Of a stretch of DNA of 64,000 nt, positions 19,365 through 27,769 are shown piece after piece. Below the pieces are notes generated by a model. It made no database searches. It saw nothing but the letters and a program-made list of their open reading frames with translations, and was not told the DNA's origin. The DNA is from Lachnospiraceae bacterium. Its GTDB lineage: Bacteria; Bacillota; Clostridia; Lachnospirales; Lachnospiraceae. Each line of letters starts with the position of its first letter. Position 1 is the stretch's first letter. The stretch covers positions 3,816,501 to 3,880,500 of the forward strand of contig AP025573.1 of NCBI GenBank assembly GCA_022845895.1, read 5' to 3'. Both the position numbers and the translations under genes were made by a program.

Positions 19365-20795
19365 TTAAATAATCGCTTTCAGTTCCTGATAAAGTCTCTT
19401 GGCATAGCTGTCCGTCATACCGCATATATAGTCTGTCACAAGCAGAAGGCGCAGATACAGCCTCTCGGCGTCAGACTTTCCCTGTGCATGGTAATGGTAC
19501 GCATTCTTATAATTGCTGGAGATGAACGATACCATACGCATATCTATGGAATTCAGATTCTGCCCGGGAACGTCATAATGTATCACGGCCGTCACGAACT
19601 TATCCATCAGATAATCTATCATGGCGGCTTCCGCCACTTCCATCCTGTAGATGGCCTCTGAAGTAAACACCTTTCTGTATGCCATATCACCGAGCAGATC
19701 CATCAGCTTTTCTGCAAAAGTATCGTGGAACAGGTCATGTGTATAGCTGCCCTCCATAATCGCTTCATAATTAGAAGTGAACCCGCACGTTGCACAGCTG
19801 ATGAGAACTCCCTGCACACGTACAATCCAGTTCTTAATCGCGTATTCTTCCGGATCCTTCACATGCCTTTCCTTACCTCTGCGGTATAATCCCTGAAGCT
19901 TCTCCGCCGGTTGGAATGCAGACTGCGTCGCATCCGGGTAACGCTCCTGCAGCTCCTTAAGTTCTTCAAGCAGCCCATGGTATGTGATAAAGCCCTTGAT
20001 GAACGCATCCTCAATATCCGCAGTCTTGTACGCGATATCATCCGCTGCCTCGAGGATAAATGTCAGCGGATGTCTCAGGCCGTTCGTACCAGTCTGGGCC
20101 GCAATCTCTTCAAACATGTCTTCGTCCGCAAAATAGTATCCCATCTTCTTGTCTTTGATATTGCCCGACTTTTTATTGATGCCGACAGAAGAGACCGGAT
20201 ATTTCACAATCGTGTTAAGCAGCGCATATGTCAGGTTCATTCCCTGCTCATCCACGAGAAAATGTAGTTTTGTCACAAGGCGGAGTGCCTGCGCATTGCC
20301 CTCAAAATTATAAAAATCCTGACGCATCTGTGGAGTCAGCACCTCTTCTATGGGCCGGCCGTTGTAGGCAAGCACAGGAAGCCTGCGCTCAAACCATTCC
20401 CGTATCGCAGTCTCGCCGAAGTGTCCAAAAGGTGGGTTGCCTATATCATGGATAAGACCTGCGCACTGGAGGATATTGCATATGTCTTCCTTCATGCCGG
20501 ACGTGAATCCGGAGTCTTTCTGATTTACAAGTATATTTTCCCCGATATTCTGTCCAAGCGACTTTGCAAGTGACGACACTTCGAGAGAATGCGTGAGACG
20601 CGTACGGATAAAATCACTCTTGTCCAGCGGAAATACCTGCGTCTTGTCCTGCAGCCTGCGAAAAGACGCACTTCCGATAATCCGGTGATAGTCCTTTTCA
20701 AATTCGCTCCTCAAATCTGTAGATTTCGAATATTTATTTGAAGCTCCACGGCTTCTTTTCGTTGATAGCAGCTGTTCCCAGTTCACTGTCCTCAC
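19365..20795 (-). CDS. dgt: deoxyguanosinetriphosphate triphosphohydrolase (dGTPase)
   Basis: 476 residues. This HD-superfamily enzyme releases triphosphate from dGTP. H69 (TRLTHSLEV), H116-D117 (LIHDIGNPPFGH) and the later EAADDIAYKTADIED segment supply the metal-binding HD set. The family controls dNTP pools and can limit phage replication. It starts 25 bases downstream of an HTH gene. Confidence 0.93.
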   Translation of the reverse strand: MRTVNWEQLLSTKRSRGASNKYSKSTDLRSEFEKDYHRIIGSASFRRLQDKTQVFPLDKSDFIRTRLTHSLEVSSLAKSLGQNIGENILVNQKDSGFTSGMKEDICNILQCAGLIHDIGNPPFGHFGETAIREWFERRLPVLAYNGRPIEEVLTPQMRQDFYNFEGNAQALRLVTKLHFLVDEQGMNLTYALLNTIVKYPVSSVGINKKSGNIKDKKMGYYFADEDMFEEIAAQTGTNGLRHPLTFILEAADDIAYKTADIEDAFIKGFITYHGLLEELKELQERYPDATQSAFQPAEKLQGLYRRGKERHVKDPEEYAIKNWIVRVQGVLISCATCGFTSNYEAIMEGSYTHDLFHDTFAEKLMDLLGDMAYRKVFTSEAIYRMEVAEAAMIDYLMDKFVTAVIHYDVPGQNLNSIDMRMVSFISSNYKNAYHYHAQGKSDAERLYLRLLLVTDYICGMTDSYAKRLYQELKAII

Positions 20796-20819
20796 ACTTC
20801 CCTTTCCGATTGCCTTGCG

Positions 20820-21839
20820 TCAGTCCAGATAGATTGGAGGTTCATAGTCCTTGCCAAGCAGCGCCTTCTTACGCTCCTGATAACCTAGGAAGGCCCATTC
20901 CGTCATATCTGTCCATGCGTGATCTTCCCGGTCATATACCTGCACATAGCCAATCCTGTTCGGGTGCATCCGTACGCTGTTCGTCTCATACTCGCGCCCT
21001 GTATATGGGTTCACGTCCCCATTTACCCGATCTTCGTCGTCATATTCCACTTCGGGCTCCACATACATCTCATCCATGGCTTCCTCGCCATCGTAGTCGA
21101 CGTAAGATGCATCCACATCTTCCATCTCTTCCGCCTCTTCCTCAGGCCCGGCATCCATATACGTCTCCTCCTGATCTGCATATGATGCCGTCACGCCGAA
21201 GCCATCCTCGTCATCTTTCGATTCTATCTCACCTGCGGCAGACTGTTCCGGCTTCTTCCTCCGCCTCTGCAGATATGATATCCAGCCGTGGGATTTCTTG
21301 TCCTCCTGCTCCTGTAATCTGTCGCGCTTATCCCCTGCGGTTCTTTCGTTTCCTTCCGCCTCCAGGGCCGCCACCTCCTTAAGCAGCTCCTCCACCGGTG
21401 TATCCAGTGGCGCAAGCTCCCCCGTCTCTTCTTCAATCAAGGCATCCAGCTCCTCATGTATCTCTACGAGTTCCCCGATTGTAATATCACGCTCCGGTAC
21501 CACAGGCTTGGCTATCTTTTCCTCTTCCTTTTCTTCTTCCGTTCTGGCTTCCGGCTTCCGTTGAGAGGTCGGTTTCTTTTCTTCTTTTTTATTGTTAGAG
21601 GCTTTTTCCAGACTGTCTTTCTCTTCAAGGATGCTGAGCGTAAACGGGCATTCTAATATATCCGCTATCATACGCATGTCCTGTTCCTGAAAATTATCTC
21701 GTCCCAGCCTCTGAGTCAGATTCTGACGTGACATCTTCTTGCCCGTGCGTTCCTCTATAGTTTCTGCGAGTTCCTTGATAGTCATTCCCTTGCGACTTAA
21801 GATTATTTTGACTTGCTCCCCAAATGTTAGATCCAGCAT
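20820..21839 (-). CDS. helix-turn-helix protein with acidic linker
   Basis: 339 residues. Residues 1-70 (VKIILSRKGMTIKELAETIEERTGKKMSRQNL region) form an XRE-like helix-turn-helix. Residues about 75-270 are highly charged, Glu/Lys then Glu/Asp rich, and probably disordered. The C-terminal 60 residues, with YTGREYETNSVRMHPNRIGY and EWAFLGYQERKKALLG, look folded and conserved. It may be a regulator or a scaffold. Its layout (folded ends, acidic middle) resembles the unknown protein two genes downstream. Confidence 0.7.
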   Translation of the reverse strand: MLDLTFGEQVKIILSRKGMTIKELAETIEERTGKKMSRQNLTQRLGRDNFQEQDMRMIADILECPFTLSILEEKDSLEKASNNKKEEKKPTSQRKPEARTEEEKEEEKIAKPVVPERDITIGELVEIHEELDALIEEETGELAPLDTPVEELLKEVAALEAEGNERTAGDKRDRLQEQEDKKSHGWISYLQRRRKKPEQSAAGEIESKDDEDGFGVTASYADQEETYMDAGPEEEAEEMEDVDASYVDYDGEEAMDEMYVEPEVEYDDEDRVNGDVNPYTGREYETNSVRMHPNRIGYVQVYDREDHAWTDMTEWAFLGYQERKKALLGKDYEPPIYLD

Positions 21840-21995
21840 GACTTGTCCTCCTTATTTAATTTGTAAAAATATACTCACCCGATAGGTCTTATCGTTTGCA
21901 TGTAAACTCATATGTTTCTTCATAAACCTATGCTTTTCCCTTTTTCATTCTAACAAATTGGCGAAAACACGTCAACTGTATGATGTCTCCTTTTC

Positions 21996-23744
21996 CTATT
22001 CGTTTAGGACGAGCCTGTCATTACATTTTCTCACGATATTCTCATCTATCTTCAGCACTTCCCTGTCGTACGTATAGATTCCGTTTACCTCCTCCTCTAC
22101 ATCCGACAGCTGTGTGTATATCACCGCTGACAGCCCCTTGCCGACAAGGGGCTCCACTCCCCGCTTCATAAGCGCGGCATAACCTTTCCCCAGCTCTCCC
22201 CTGCTTCCGTAGATCCGGTACCCATACAGGCCCGGGTACATGCTGTGTCCGTCCGACTTCCAGCAATACCCCCCAAATTCGGTTAGCGCATACACCCTTT
22301 TCCCGGGCCGGACTCTCAACGGGAAGAAGTAGTTATGTACGCTTCTGAAGTCTCCGCCGCCCTGGTCAAACCATCCGCTCGCCTGATCCAGAAGCCGTGT
22401 CGCATCTTCCCTGCGTGCAATCTCTGTCACCGCATTGGCATCGAACTGCCCCCAACCTTCATTAAAGATTACCCAGACGACTACGGAAGGGTGGTTGTAC
22501 AGCGTGTGGATCGTCTCTTTCATCTCCTGTATGAATCTGGACCTGCTCTTTTCATCCCGTCTTCCAAGCAGACGGTAGCACCGGTCCTTCGGCCTTATAT
22601 GGAACAATTCCATGGCTGTGGCCGCATAGGTGACATACGAGTGCCGGTAAGGCTCTCCTCCGCACACCATGTCCTGCCATACGAGCATGCCGAGCCTGTC
22701 GCAGTGGTAATACCACCTTTCCGGTTCTATCTTGACATGCTTTCTCAGCATGTTGAATCCAAGTCGCTTCATCTCCTTGATATCAAATATCATGGCCTCA
22801 TCCGTCGGTGCCGTATACAGGCCGTCCGGCCAGTAGCCCTGGTCCAGCACCCCCTTCTGGAAATAAGGGCGGTTGTTTAAAAACAGGCGCAGAATGCCAT
22901 TCTTGTCCTTTTCTGCCGATATCTTACGCATGGCAAAATAGCTGTCTGCCTCATCCTCACCCATGCAGATATGTATCCGGTACAGATAAGGGTCTTCCGG
23001 ACTCCAGCTGTGTACATCCCTGATTGGTATGCGGATGGGCCGGTTCGTCCATCCTTCTACTGTAAAGTCCTGCCCCTCGTCAGAACTTACGGTGACAGTC
23101 ACTCCGCTCTCTCGCCGGGTCCCAACCAGCACCTCTGCCTCCGCTTTATCATACCGAGGTGTAATCTTCAGCCTGCGTATGAAATGTTCGGGTACCTGCT
23201 CCATCCAAACGGTCTGCCAGATGCCGCTCTGTGCCGTATAAAACATGCCGCCCCGGTCCAGCTTCTGTTTCCCTCTGGCCAGATAAGCACGGTCGCTGTA
23301 ATCCTGTATACGCACGGTCAGCTCATTATCCGTGTCACGGAGCATATCTGTCACATCCGCCGAGAACGGCAGATATCCCCCCACATTCCTGGCCGCCGGC
23401 CGGCCGTTCACCGAGACAGCCGCGCACTGGTCCGCCGCCCCGATATGCAGTATCCATCTCTTGCCTTCTTCCTTCTTCACTCCGGCAGGCAGCTGCCTGC
23501 TGTACCACAGATATTCCCCCGGTTTCAGCTGCCGCCCGACACCGGACAGCGCAGCTTCCGGAGAAAAGGGCACAAGTATCTGTCCCTGGAATTCCTCCGG
23601 TCTTTTTCTGTCATCGGTAAATGCATAATTCCATACTCCGTTCAGGTTCACATAACTCTTTCTTCTAAGCGACGGTCTCGGGTACTCTGTAAGCACGCTG
23701 TCTCTGTCGACCTTATCCGTCCACCTCGTCTTCAGCTGTTTCAT
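21996..23744 (-). CDS. glycoside hydrolase family 2 enzyme
   Basis: 582 residues, short for GH2. A jelly-roll sugar-binding domain (about 30-190) and an immunoglobulin-like domain (about 190-285) precede a TIM barrel (about 290-582). E429 in IFNEGW is the acid/base and E489 in ALTEFGGYCW the nucleophile. It is probably a beta-galactosidase, beta-glucuronidase or related exo-enzyme. It has no signal peptide, so it is cytoplasmic. Its start overlaps the preceding gene by 32 bases. Confidence 0.9.
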   Translation of the reverse strand: MKQLKTRWTDKVDRDSVLTEYPRPSLRRKSYVNLNGVWNYAFTDDRKRPEEFQGQILVPFSPEAALSGVGRQLKPGEYLWYSRQLPAGVKKEEGKRWILHIGAADQCAAVSVNGRPAARNVGGYLPFSADVTDMLRDTDNELTVRIQDYSDRAYLARGKQKLDRGGMFYTAQSGIWQTVWMEQVPEHFIRRLKITPRYDKAEAEVLVGTRRESGVTVTVSSDEGQDFTVEGWTNRPIRIPIRDVHSWSPEDPYLYRIHICMGEDEADSYFAMRKISAEKDKNGILRLFLNNRPYFQKGVLDQGYWPDGLYTAPTDEAMIFDIKEMKRLGFNMLRKHVKIEPERWYYHCDRLGMLVWQDMVCGGEPYRHSYVTYAATAMELFHIRPKDRCYRLLGRRDEKSRSRFIQEMKETIHTLYNHPSVVVWVIFNEGWGQFDANAVTEIARREDATRLLDQASGWFDQGGGDFRSVHNYFFPLRVRPGKRVYALTEFGGYCWKSDGHSMYPGLYGYRIYGSRGELGKGYAALMKRGVEPLVGKGLSAVIYTQLSDVEEEVNGIYTYDREVLKIDENIVRKCNDRLVLNE

Positions 23745-24393
23745 CTACATTCCCCCTTTCCGGCAGCATACGCGTTAAATCGACGATTTCCACCGCGTCT
23801 GCGATTTCTTCCCCTGTGGTACAAACCGCAATCTTTGCGCTGATTCCTTCTATATTATATTCCCGATACCGGAACCTCTCCTGAAATGCATCCGGCTGGC
23901 TTAGAAGAACCGGCCTGTCATCTTTATCGAAACCAATCTCAAACTGGTCCATGCCGAGCTTCATTCCGAGCCTCGTCGCTTTCATGAAGCTCTCTTTGAG
24001 CACCCAGAAACGATAGAACAGCTCCGCCCTGTCTTCCGATTCCAGAAGTTTTTCATATTCACTCTTTAAGAAAAACCGGTGTGCTACGCCCATTTTTGCC
24101 TCTCCCACCATCTCTATGTCGCATCCGGCCCGGACGGCACCGGCCGTATCGCTGAGTACGCACAATACGTAGCATCCGGAATGGGACAGGTTGTAGACGT
24201 GTGACGCGTCAGCCCCAGTCTCCCTTCTGGCTGATTCAAGCAGGAGCCATGCGCCGATGCTCTGCGCTTTATTCTTCTTATGCTTTATCCGTTCTGCCTT
24301 GTTCCTCCGCCATTCAGGCACAAGTGTGCAGCAATGTTCATACGCGTCTGGTTTCAGCAGCGGCGTAATATCCGCAAGATATGTCCTGATCAT
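23713..24393 (-). CDS. 4'-phosphopantetheinyl transferase (Sfp type)
   Basis: 226 residues, Sfp size. It transfers the phosphopantetheine arm from CoA to a carrier protein. The two Mg-binding blocks are present: GCDIEMVGE (about 98-106) and WVLKESFMKATRLG (about 140-153). No carrier protein, NRPS or PKS gene is in the window, so its partner lies elsewhere. It overlaps the GH2 gene by 32 bases. Confidence 0.88.
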   Translation of the reverse strand: MIRTYLADITPLLKPDAYEHCCTLVPEWRRNKAERIKHKKNKAQSIGAWLLLESARRETGADASHVYNLSHSGCYVLCVLSDTAGAVRAGCDIEMVGEAKMGVAHRFFLKSEYEKLLESEDRAELFYRFWVLKESFMKATRLGMKLGMDQFEIGFDKDDRPVLLSQPDAFQERFRYREYNIEGISAKIAVCTTGEEIADAVEIVDLTRMLPERGNVDETAEDEVDG

Positions 24394-24411
24394 CTCTCAT
24401 ACAGCCTCTCT

Positions 24412-24612
24412 CTATAAGTCATATATATTGTACAGGTCCAGTATCCGCCCATACGTCAACTTCCTGCCGAGCAGTTCCTTATACTCTGCCGATTTGTTTC
24501 TTCCGTCTCCTTTGAGAATCTCCATCCTCTTTAGAATCCTGTCATATTCTGCCCTCACCGCCTCGTACATCGTTTCAAACGCTTCCAGCCTTTTCTGCTT
24601 TTCCCTGTCCAT
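24412..24612 (-). CDS. small helical protein of unknown function
   Basis: 66 residues from the ATG at 24612, chosen because GGGAGGG lies immediately upstream; a longer reading from 24660 lacks this. It is charged and helical, with a coiled-coil-like stretch (KRLEAFETMYEAVRAEYDRI) and no membrane segment. I do not recognise it. It is the first gene of the unit that continues into the phosphopantetheinyl transferase. Confidence 0.6.
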   Translation of the reverse strand: MDREKQKRLEAFETMYEAVRAEYDRILKRMEILKGDGRNKSAEYKELLGRKLTYGRILDLYNIYDL

Positions 24613-24690
24613 ATTATCCCTCCCGTCTCCTTTATTTAAGCCAATTGTACCACACTTCACAGGCTAATTTTAAAATATTTGAAAAAGATA

Positions 24691-24719
24691 TTGACAACTT
24701 TATATGAATGCGATAGTAT
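24691..24719 (+). promoter_or_regulatory. sigma-A promoter of the aroF-aroB-SDR unit
   Basis: TTGACA (24691-24696), 17 bases, then TAGTAT (24714-24719). The roughly 100-base leader has two small hairpins (TTTACA/TGTAAA near 24753-24781, GCGT/ACGC near 24783-24800) but no T-box or tryptophan-type leader that I can identify. Confidence 0.75.
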
Positions 24720-24828
24720 TAATCATGATTTCACACTTTAAACAACTAAAATTTTACAGTGCGAATATATCACCGTGTAAAGGCGTGTAGATCCAGACGC
24801 ATTATTTATAGAAACCGGAGGAAAAACT

Positions 24829-25842
24829 ATGATTATCGTATTAAAGCCAAACACCAGACAGGAAGATGTATCACGCGTGGAACATCTTGTAAAACGGCGG
24901 GGACTTGATACCCATATCGTCGTCGGACAGGAGATGACCATTATCGGTTGTATCGGCGATACAACGAAGATAGATGCCAAGTTATTTGAAGTAGATTCTT
25001 CTGTCGATAAAGTAATGCACGTCCAGGAACCGTATAAGCTGGCCAACCGGGCCTTCCATCCTGAGGACTCCGTCGTGGACATATCGGGCGTGAAAGTCGG
25101 CCGGGGACACCTCGCCCTGATTGCAGGCCCCTGTTCCGTAGAGTCCGAAGAACAGGTTCTGGAGATTGCCTCAAAGGCGAAGGAGTCCGGTGCGAACCTC
25201 TTAAGAGGCGGCGCGTTCAAACCGAGAACGAGCCCTTACTCCTTCCAGGGCATGGGGCTTGACGGGCTCCGGATCCTGTGCGAGGCAAAGGAGGCCACGG
25301 GGCTTCCGATTGTCACCGAGCTCATGTCCCCGGACCATCTTGATATCTTTAACGAAAAAGTAGACTTGATCCAGATCGGGGCCCGTAATATGCAGAACTT
25401 CGACCTGCTCAAGCAGCTTGGACAGCTCGACCGCCCGATTCTATTGAAGCGGGGCCTGAATGCGACCTATGAGGAATGGATTATGTCCGCAGAGTATATC
25501 ATGGCATCCGGCAACGAAAATGTCATCCTGTGCGAACGGGGCATCCGGACTTTTGAGACGTATACACGTAACACGCTTGATCTGCAGAGCATCCCTGTAC
25601 TGCGCAAGCTCACCCATCTCCCCGTAGTCGTAGATCCAAGCCATGCGGGAGGAAAGTGGTGGCTTGTGGAGCCGATGGCCAAGGCAGCTATCGCAGCCGG
25701 GGCAGACGGGCTGATGGTGGAAGTGCACAATGACCCCGAGTCCGCACTCTGTGACGGCGCCCAGTCGCTGAAGCCGCAGAAATATGATGAGCTTCTCAGA
25801 GAAGTGACCCAGATTGCCAAAGTTATCGGAAAGAACATATAA
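24829..25842 (+). CDS. aroF: 3-deoxy-7-phosphoheptulonate synthase (type I beta)
   Basis: 337 residues. It joins phosphoenolpyruvate and erythrose 4-phosphate to make DAHP, the first shikimate-pathway step. An N-terminal ferredoxin-like regulatory domain (about 1-70) precedes the KDO8P-type barrel. IAGPCSVES, LLRGGAFKPRTSPY, IQIGARNMQNF, LLKRG and VVDPSHAGG are the catalytic and metal-binding segments. It is first in a three-gene unit with its own promoter. Confidence 0.96.
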   Translation: MIIVLKPNTRQEDVSRVEHLVKRRGLDTHIVVGQEMTIIGCIGDTTKIDAKLFEVDSSVDKVMHVQEPYKLANRAFHPEDSVVDISGVKVGRGHLALIAGPCSVESEEQVLEIASKAKESGANLLRGGAFKPRTSPYSFQGMGLDGLRILCEAKEATGLPIVTELMSPDHLDIFNEKVDLIQIGARNMQNFDLLKQLGQLDRPILLKRGLNATYEEWIMSAEYIMASGNENVILCERGIRTFETYTRNTLDLQSIPVLRKLTHLPVVVDPSHAGGKWWLVEPMAKAAIAAGADGLMVEVHNDPESALCDGAQSLKPQKYDELLREVTQIAKVIGKNI

Positions 25843-25873
25843 ACAGAAACGGTTAAGATTACGGAGTTATAAT

Positions 25874-26935
25874 ATGAAGTTAAATGTAGATCTTGGTGAT
25901 AAAAGCTATCCTATCTATATAGAAAACAATATACTGGACAGAGCTTCCGACTATATTGGGAAAGTATTTTCCGGCAGAAGGGTTATGGTCATCTCAGACG
26001 ATAACGTATATCCCCTCTTCGGAGCGCGCTTAAAGAGGTCCTTATCCGGCAGCTTTGACTGTCATGAGCTGGTGCTGCCCCACGGGGAATCTACCAAAGC
26101 GTTCAAGACACTTCCGGTCGTCTATTCTGCCCTGCTGAATGCCAGGCTTACGCGAAGCGACCTGATTATCGCCCTTGGAGGCGGAGTCATCGGCGACCTT
26201 GCGGGGTTCGCCGCCGCTACATACTTAAGAGGCGTGAACCTTGTACAGATTCCCACCTCTCTGCTTGCACAGGTAGACTCTTCCGTGGGCGGCAAAGTGG
26301 CAGTGGATCTGCCTCAGGGCAAGAATCTTGCTGGTGCTTTTTACCAGCCTGCCCTCGTGCTGATAGATCCTCTTGTGCTGGATACCCTGAATGAACGATT
26401 TATCAACGATGGCATGGGAGAGGTTATCAAATACGGCTGCATCCGGGACGCAGACCTGTTTCATACCTTGGAGACACACAGCTCTTTTGCAGATCTCAAA
26501 GAAGAGCTGCCTGCCATCATCAGCAGCTGTGTAGATATCAAACGGAACGTCGTGGAGCATGATCAGTTCGATACCGGTGAACGTATGCTCTTGAACTTTG
26601 GCCACACGCTGGCACATACCATTGAGCAATACTACAATTATGGACGTGAAAGTCATGGGGAAGCAGTCGCCATAGGCATGTACCAGATAACGAAGCTGTC
26701 GGAAGAGCAGGGCCTGACCGCTCCCGGCAATGCCGGAAGGCTCCTTGAGCTTCTGAAGCAGTACCGCCTTCCTTATGAGTGCGGCATATCCCTGCAGGAA
26801 CTCACGGAGGTAATCGAACTGGACAAGAAGAACCTGAACGACAGGCTGAATGTCGTCCTTCTCCGGGAAATCGGCAGCAGCTATATACATCCAACGACCA
26901 TCGAATTTTTCAAGCGTAACTTGCGGACTATATAA
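25874..26935 (+). CDS. aroB: 3-dehydroquinate synthase
   Basis: 353 residues from the ATG at 25874, where the family fold (MKLNVDLGDKSYPIYI) begins. It converts DAHP to 3-dehydroquinate with NAD and a divalent metal. LGGGVIGDLAGFAAATYLRG and QIPTSLLAQVDSSVGGK bind NAD and phosphate; NFGHTLAHTIE and the ESHGEAVAIGM histidine are metal ligands. It follows aroF by 31 bases. No further shikimate gene follows; the next gene is a short-chain dehydrogenase. Confidence 0.96.
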   Translation: MKLNVDLGDKSYPIYIENNILDRASDYIGKVFSGRRVMVISDDNVYPLFGARLKRSLSGSFDCHELVLPHGESTKAFKTLPVVYSALLNARLTRSDLIIALGGGVIGDLAGFAAATYLRGVNLVQIPTSLLAQVDSSVGGKVAVDLPQGKNLAGAFYQPALVLIDPLVLDTLNERFINDGMGEVIKYGCIRDADLFHTLETHSSFADLKEELPAIISSCVDIKRNVVEHDQFDTGERMLLNFGHTLAHTIEQYYNYGRESHGEAVAIGMYQITKLSEEQGLTAPGNAGRLLELLKQYRLPYECGISLQELTEVIELDKKNLNDRLNVVLLREIGSSYIHPTTIEFFKRNLRTI

Positions 26936-26957
26936 ACCATATCTGGAGGTAGATATC

Positions 26958-27701
26958 ATGAGATTAGAAGGAAAGATTGCAATCGTAACAGGAGCCGGAA
27001 AAGGAATCGGCAGAGACGCGGCACTTGCCATAGCAGCAGAAGGTGCAACCGTTGCCGCCGTAGCAAGAACACAGTCCGATCTGGATGAGACGGTACGGCT
27101 GATAGAAGAAAAAGGCGGGAAGGCCATCGCCCTCTCCAGGGACCTCACGGTCGGAGAGCAGGTACAGTCTATGGTCGACACTGTCGTAGACCAGTTCGGC
27201 CGGATAGATATCCTGGTGAACAATGCCGGCGGATACCCGAAGGAAATATACAATACTATTGAACATCAGGCAATCAAAATATGGGAATGGTCGGAAGAGC
27301 AGTGGGATCAGATCATCAAGACGAACCTGCGTATTCCATTCCTCTGCATCAATAAAGTCGTTCCTGTCATGATAAAGCAGCGCAGCGGAGATATCGTAAG
27401 CGTATCTTCCCGTATGGGTCGCATCGCTTCTCAGATGGGAGCATATGCCGTCGCCAAAGGCGGAATCATCACCATGACCAAGACGACTGCAATCCAGACA
27501 CAAGAATACGGCATAAGGGCCAACGCCGTATCACCAGGAATCGTAGATACGCCTGGACAAAGAGTCTACAACCACTCCGTCGGTCAGGATGACGCTAAGA
27601 TGGGGCGTTCCGAAGATGTAGCAAAGGCTATCGTATACCTGCTCTGTGATGCCCCTGCAGTCATGACAGGCCAGTCTATCGATCTGTTTACCACTTTATA
27701 A
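26958..27701 (+). CDS. short-chain dehydrogenase/reductase
   Basis: 247 residues from the ATG at 26958 (TGGAGG upstream). The classical SDR fold shows TGAGKGIG (cofactor loop), NNAG, the catalytic serine in VSVSSRMG and Y-x3-K in GAYAVAKGG. A 20-residue insertion after NNAG (GGYPKEIYNTIEHQAIKIW) and a C-terminus lacking the usual final Gly-Gly are unusual. The substrate is unknown. Its position behind aroB suggests a dehydroquinate-related or other cyclic ketone, but this is inference only. Confidence 0.85.
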   Translation: MRLEGKIAIVTGAGKGIGRDAALAIAAEGATVAAVARTQSDLDETVRLIEEKGGKAIALSRDLTVGEQVQSMVDTVVDQFGRIDILVNNAGGYPKEIYNTIEHQAIKIWEWSEEQWDQIIKTNLRIPFLCINKVVPVMIKQRSGDIVSVSSRMGRIASQMGAYAVAKGGIITMTKTTAIQTQEYGIRANAVSPGIVDTPGQRVYNHSVGQDDAKMGRSEDVAKAIVYLLCDAPAVMTGQSIDLFTTL

Positions 27702-27725
27702 TCTTGCATCACGTACAAGCAAATC

Positions 27726-27760
27726 AGCCGGGGCGGTTTCACACCATACCCCGGCTTTTC
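27726..27760 (+). terminator. terminator of the aroF unit
   Basis: Stem AGCCGGGG (27726-27733) with CCCCGGCT (27749-27756), followed by TTTTC. It ends the plus-strand unit just before the convergent M24 gene. Confidence 0.8.
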
Positions 27761-27769
27761 TCTGTCTTC

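Noticed and set aside
24720..24828. T-box or tryptophan-type leader before aroF
   Set aside because: The leader is only about 100 bases, with small hairpins and no T-box core or anti-terminator.
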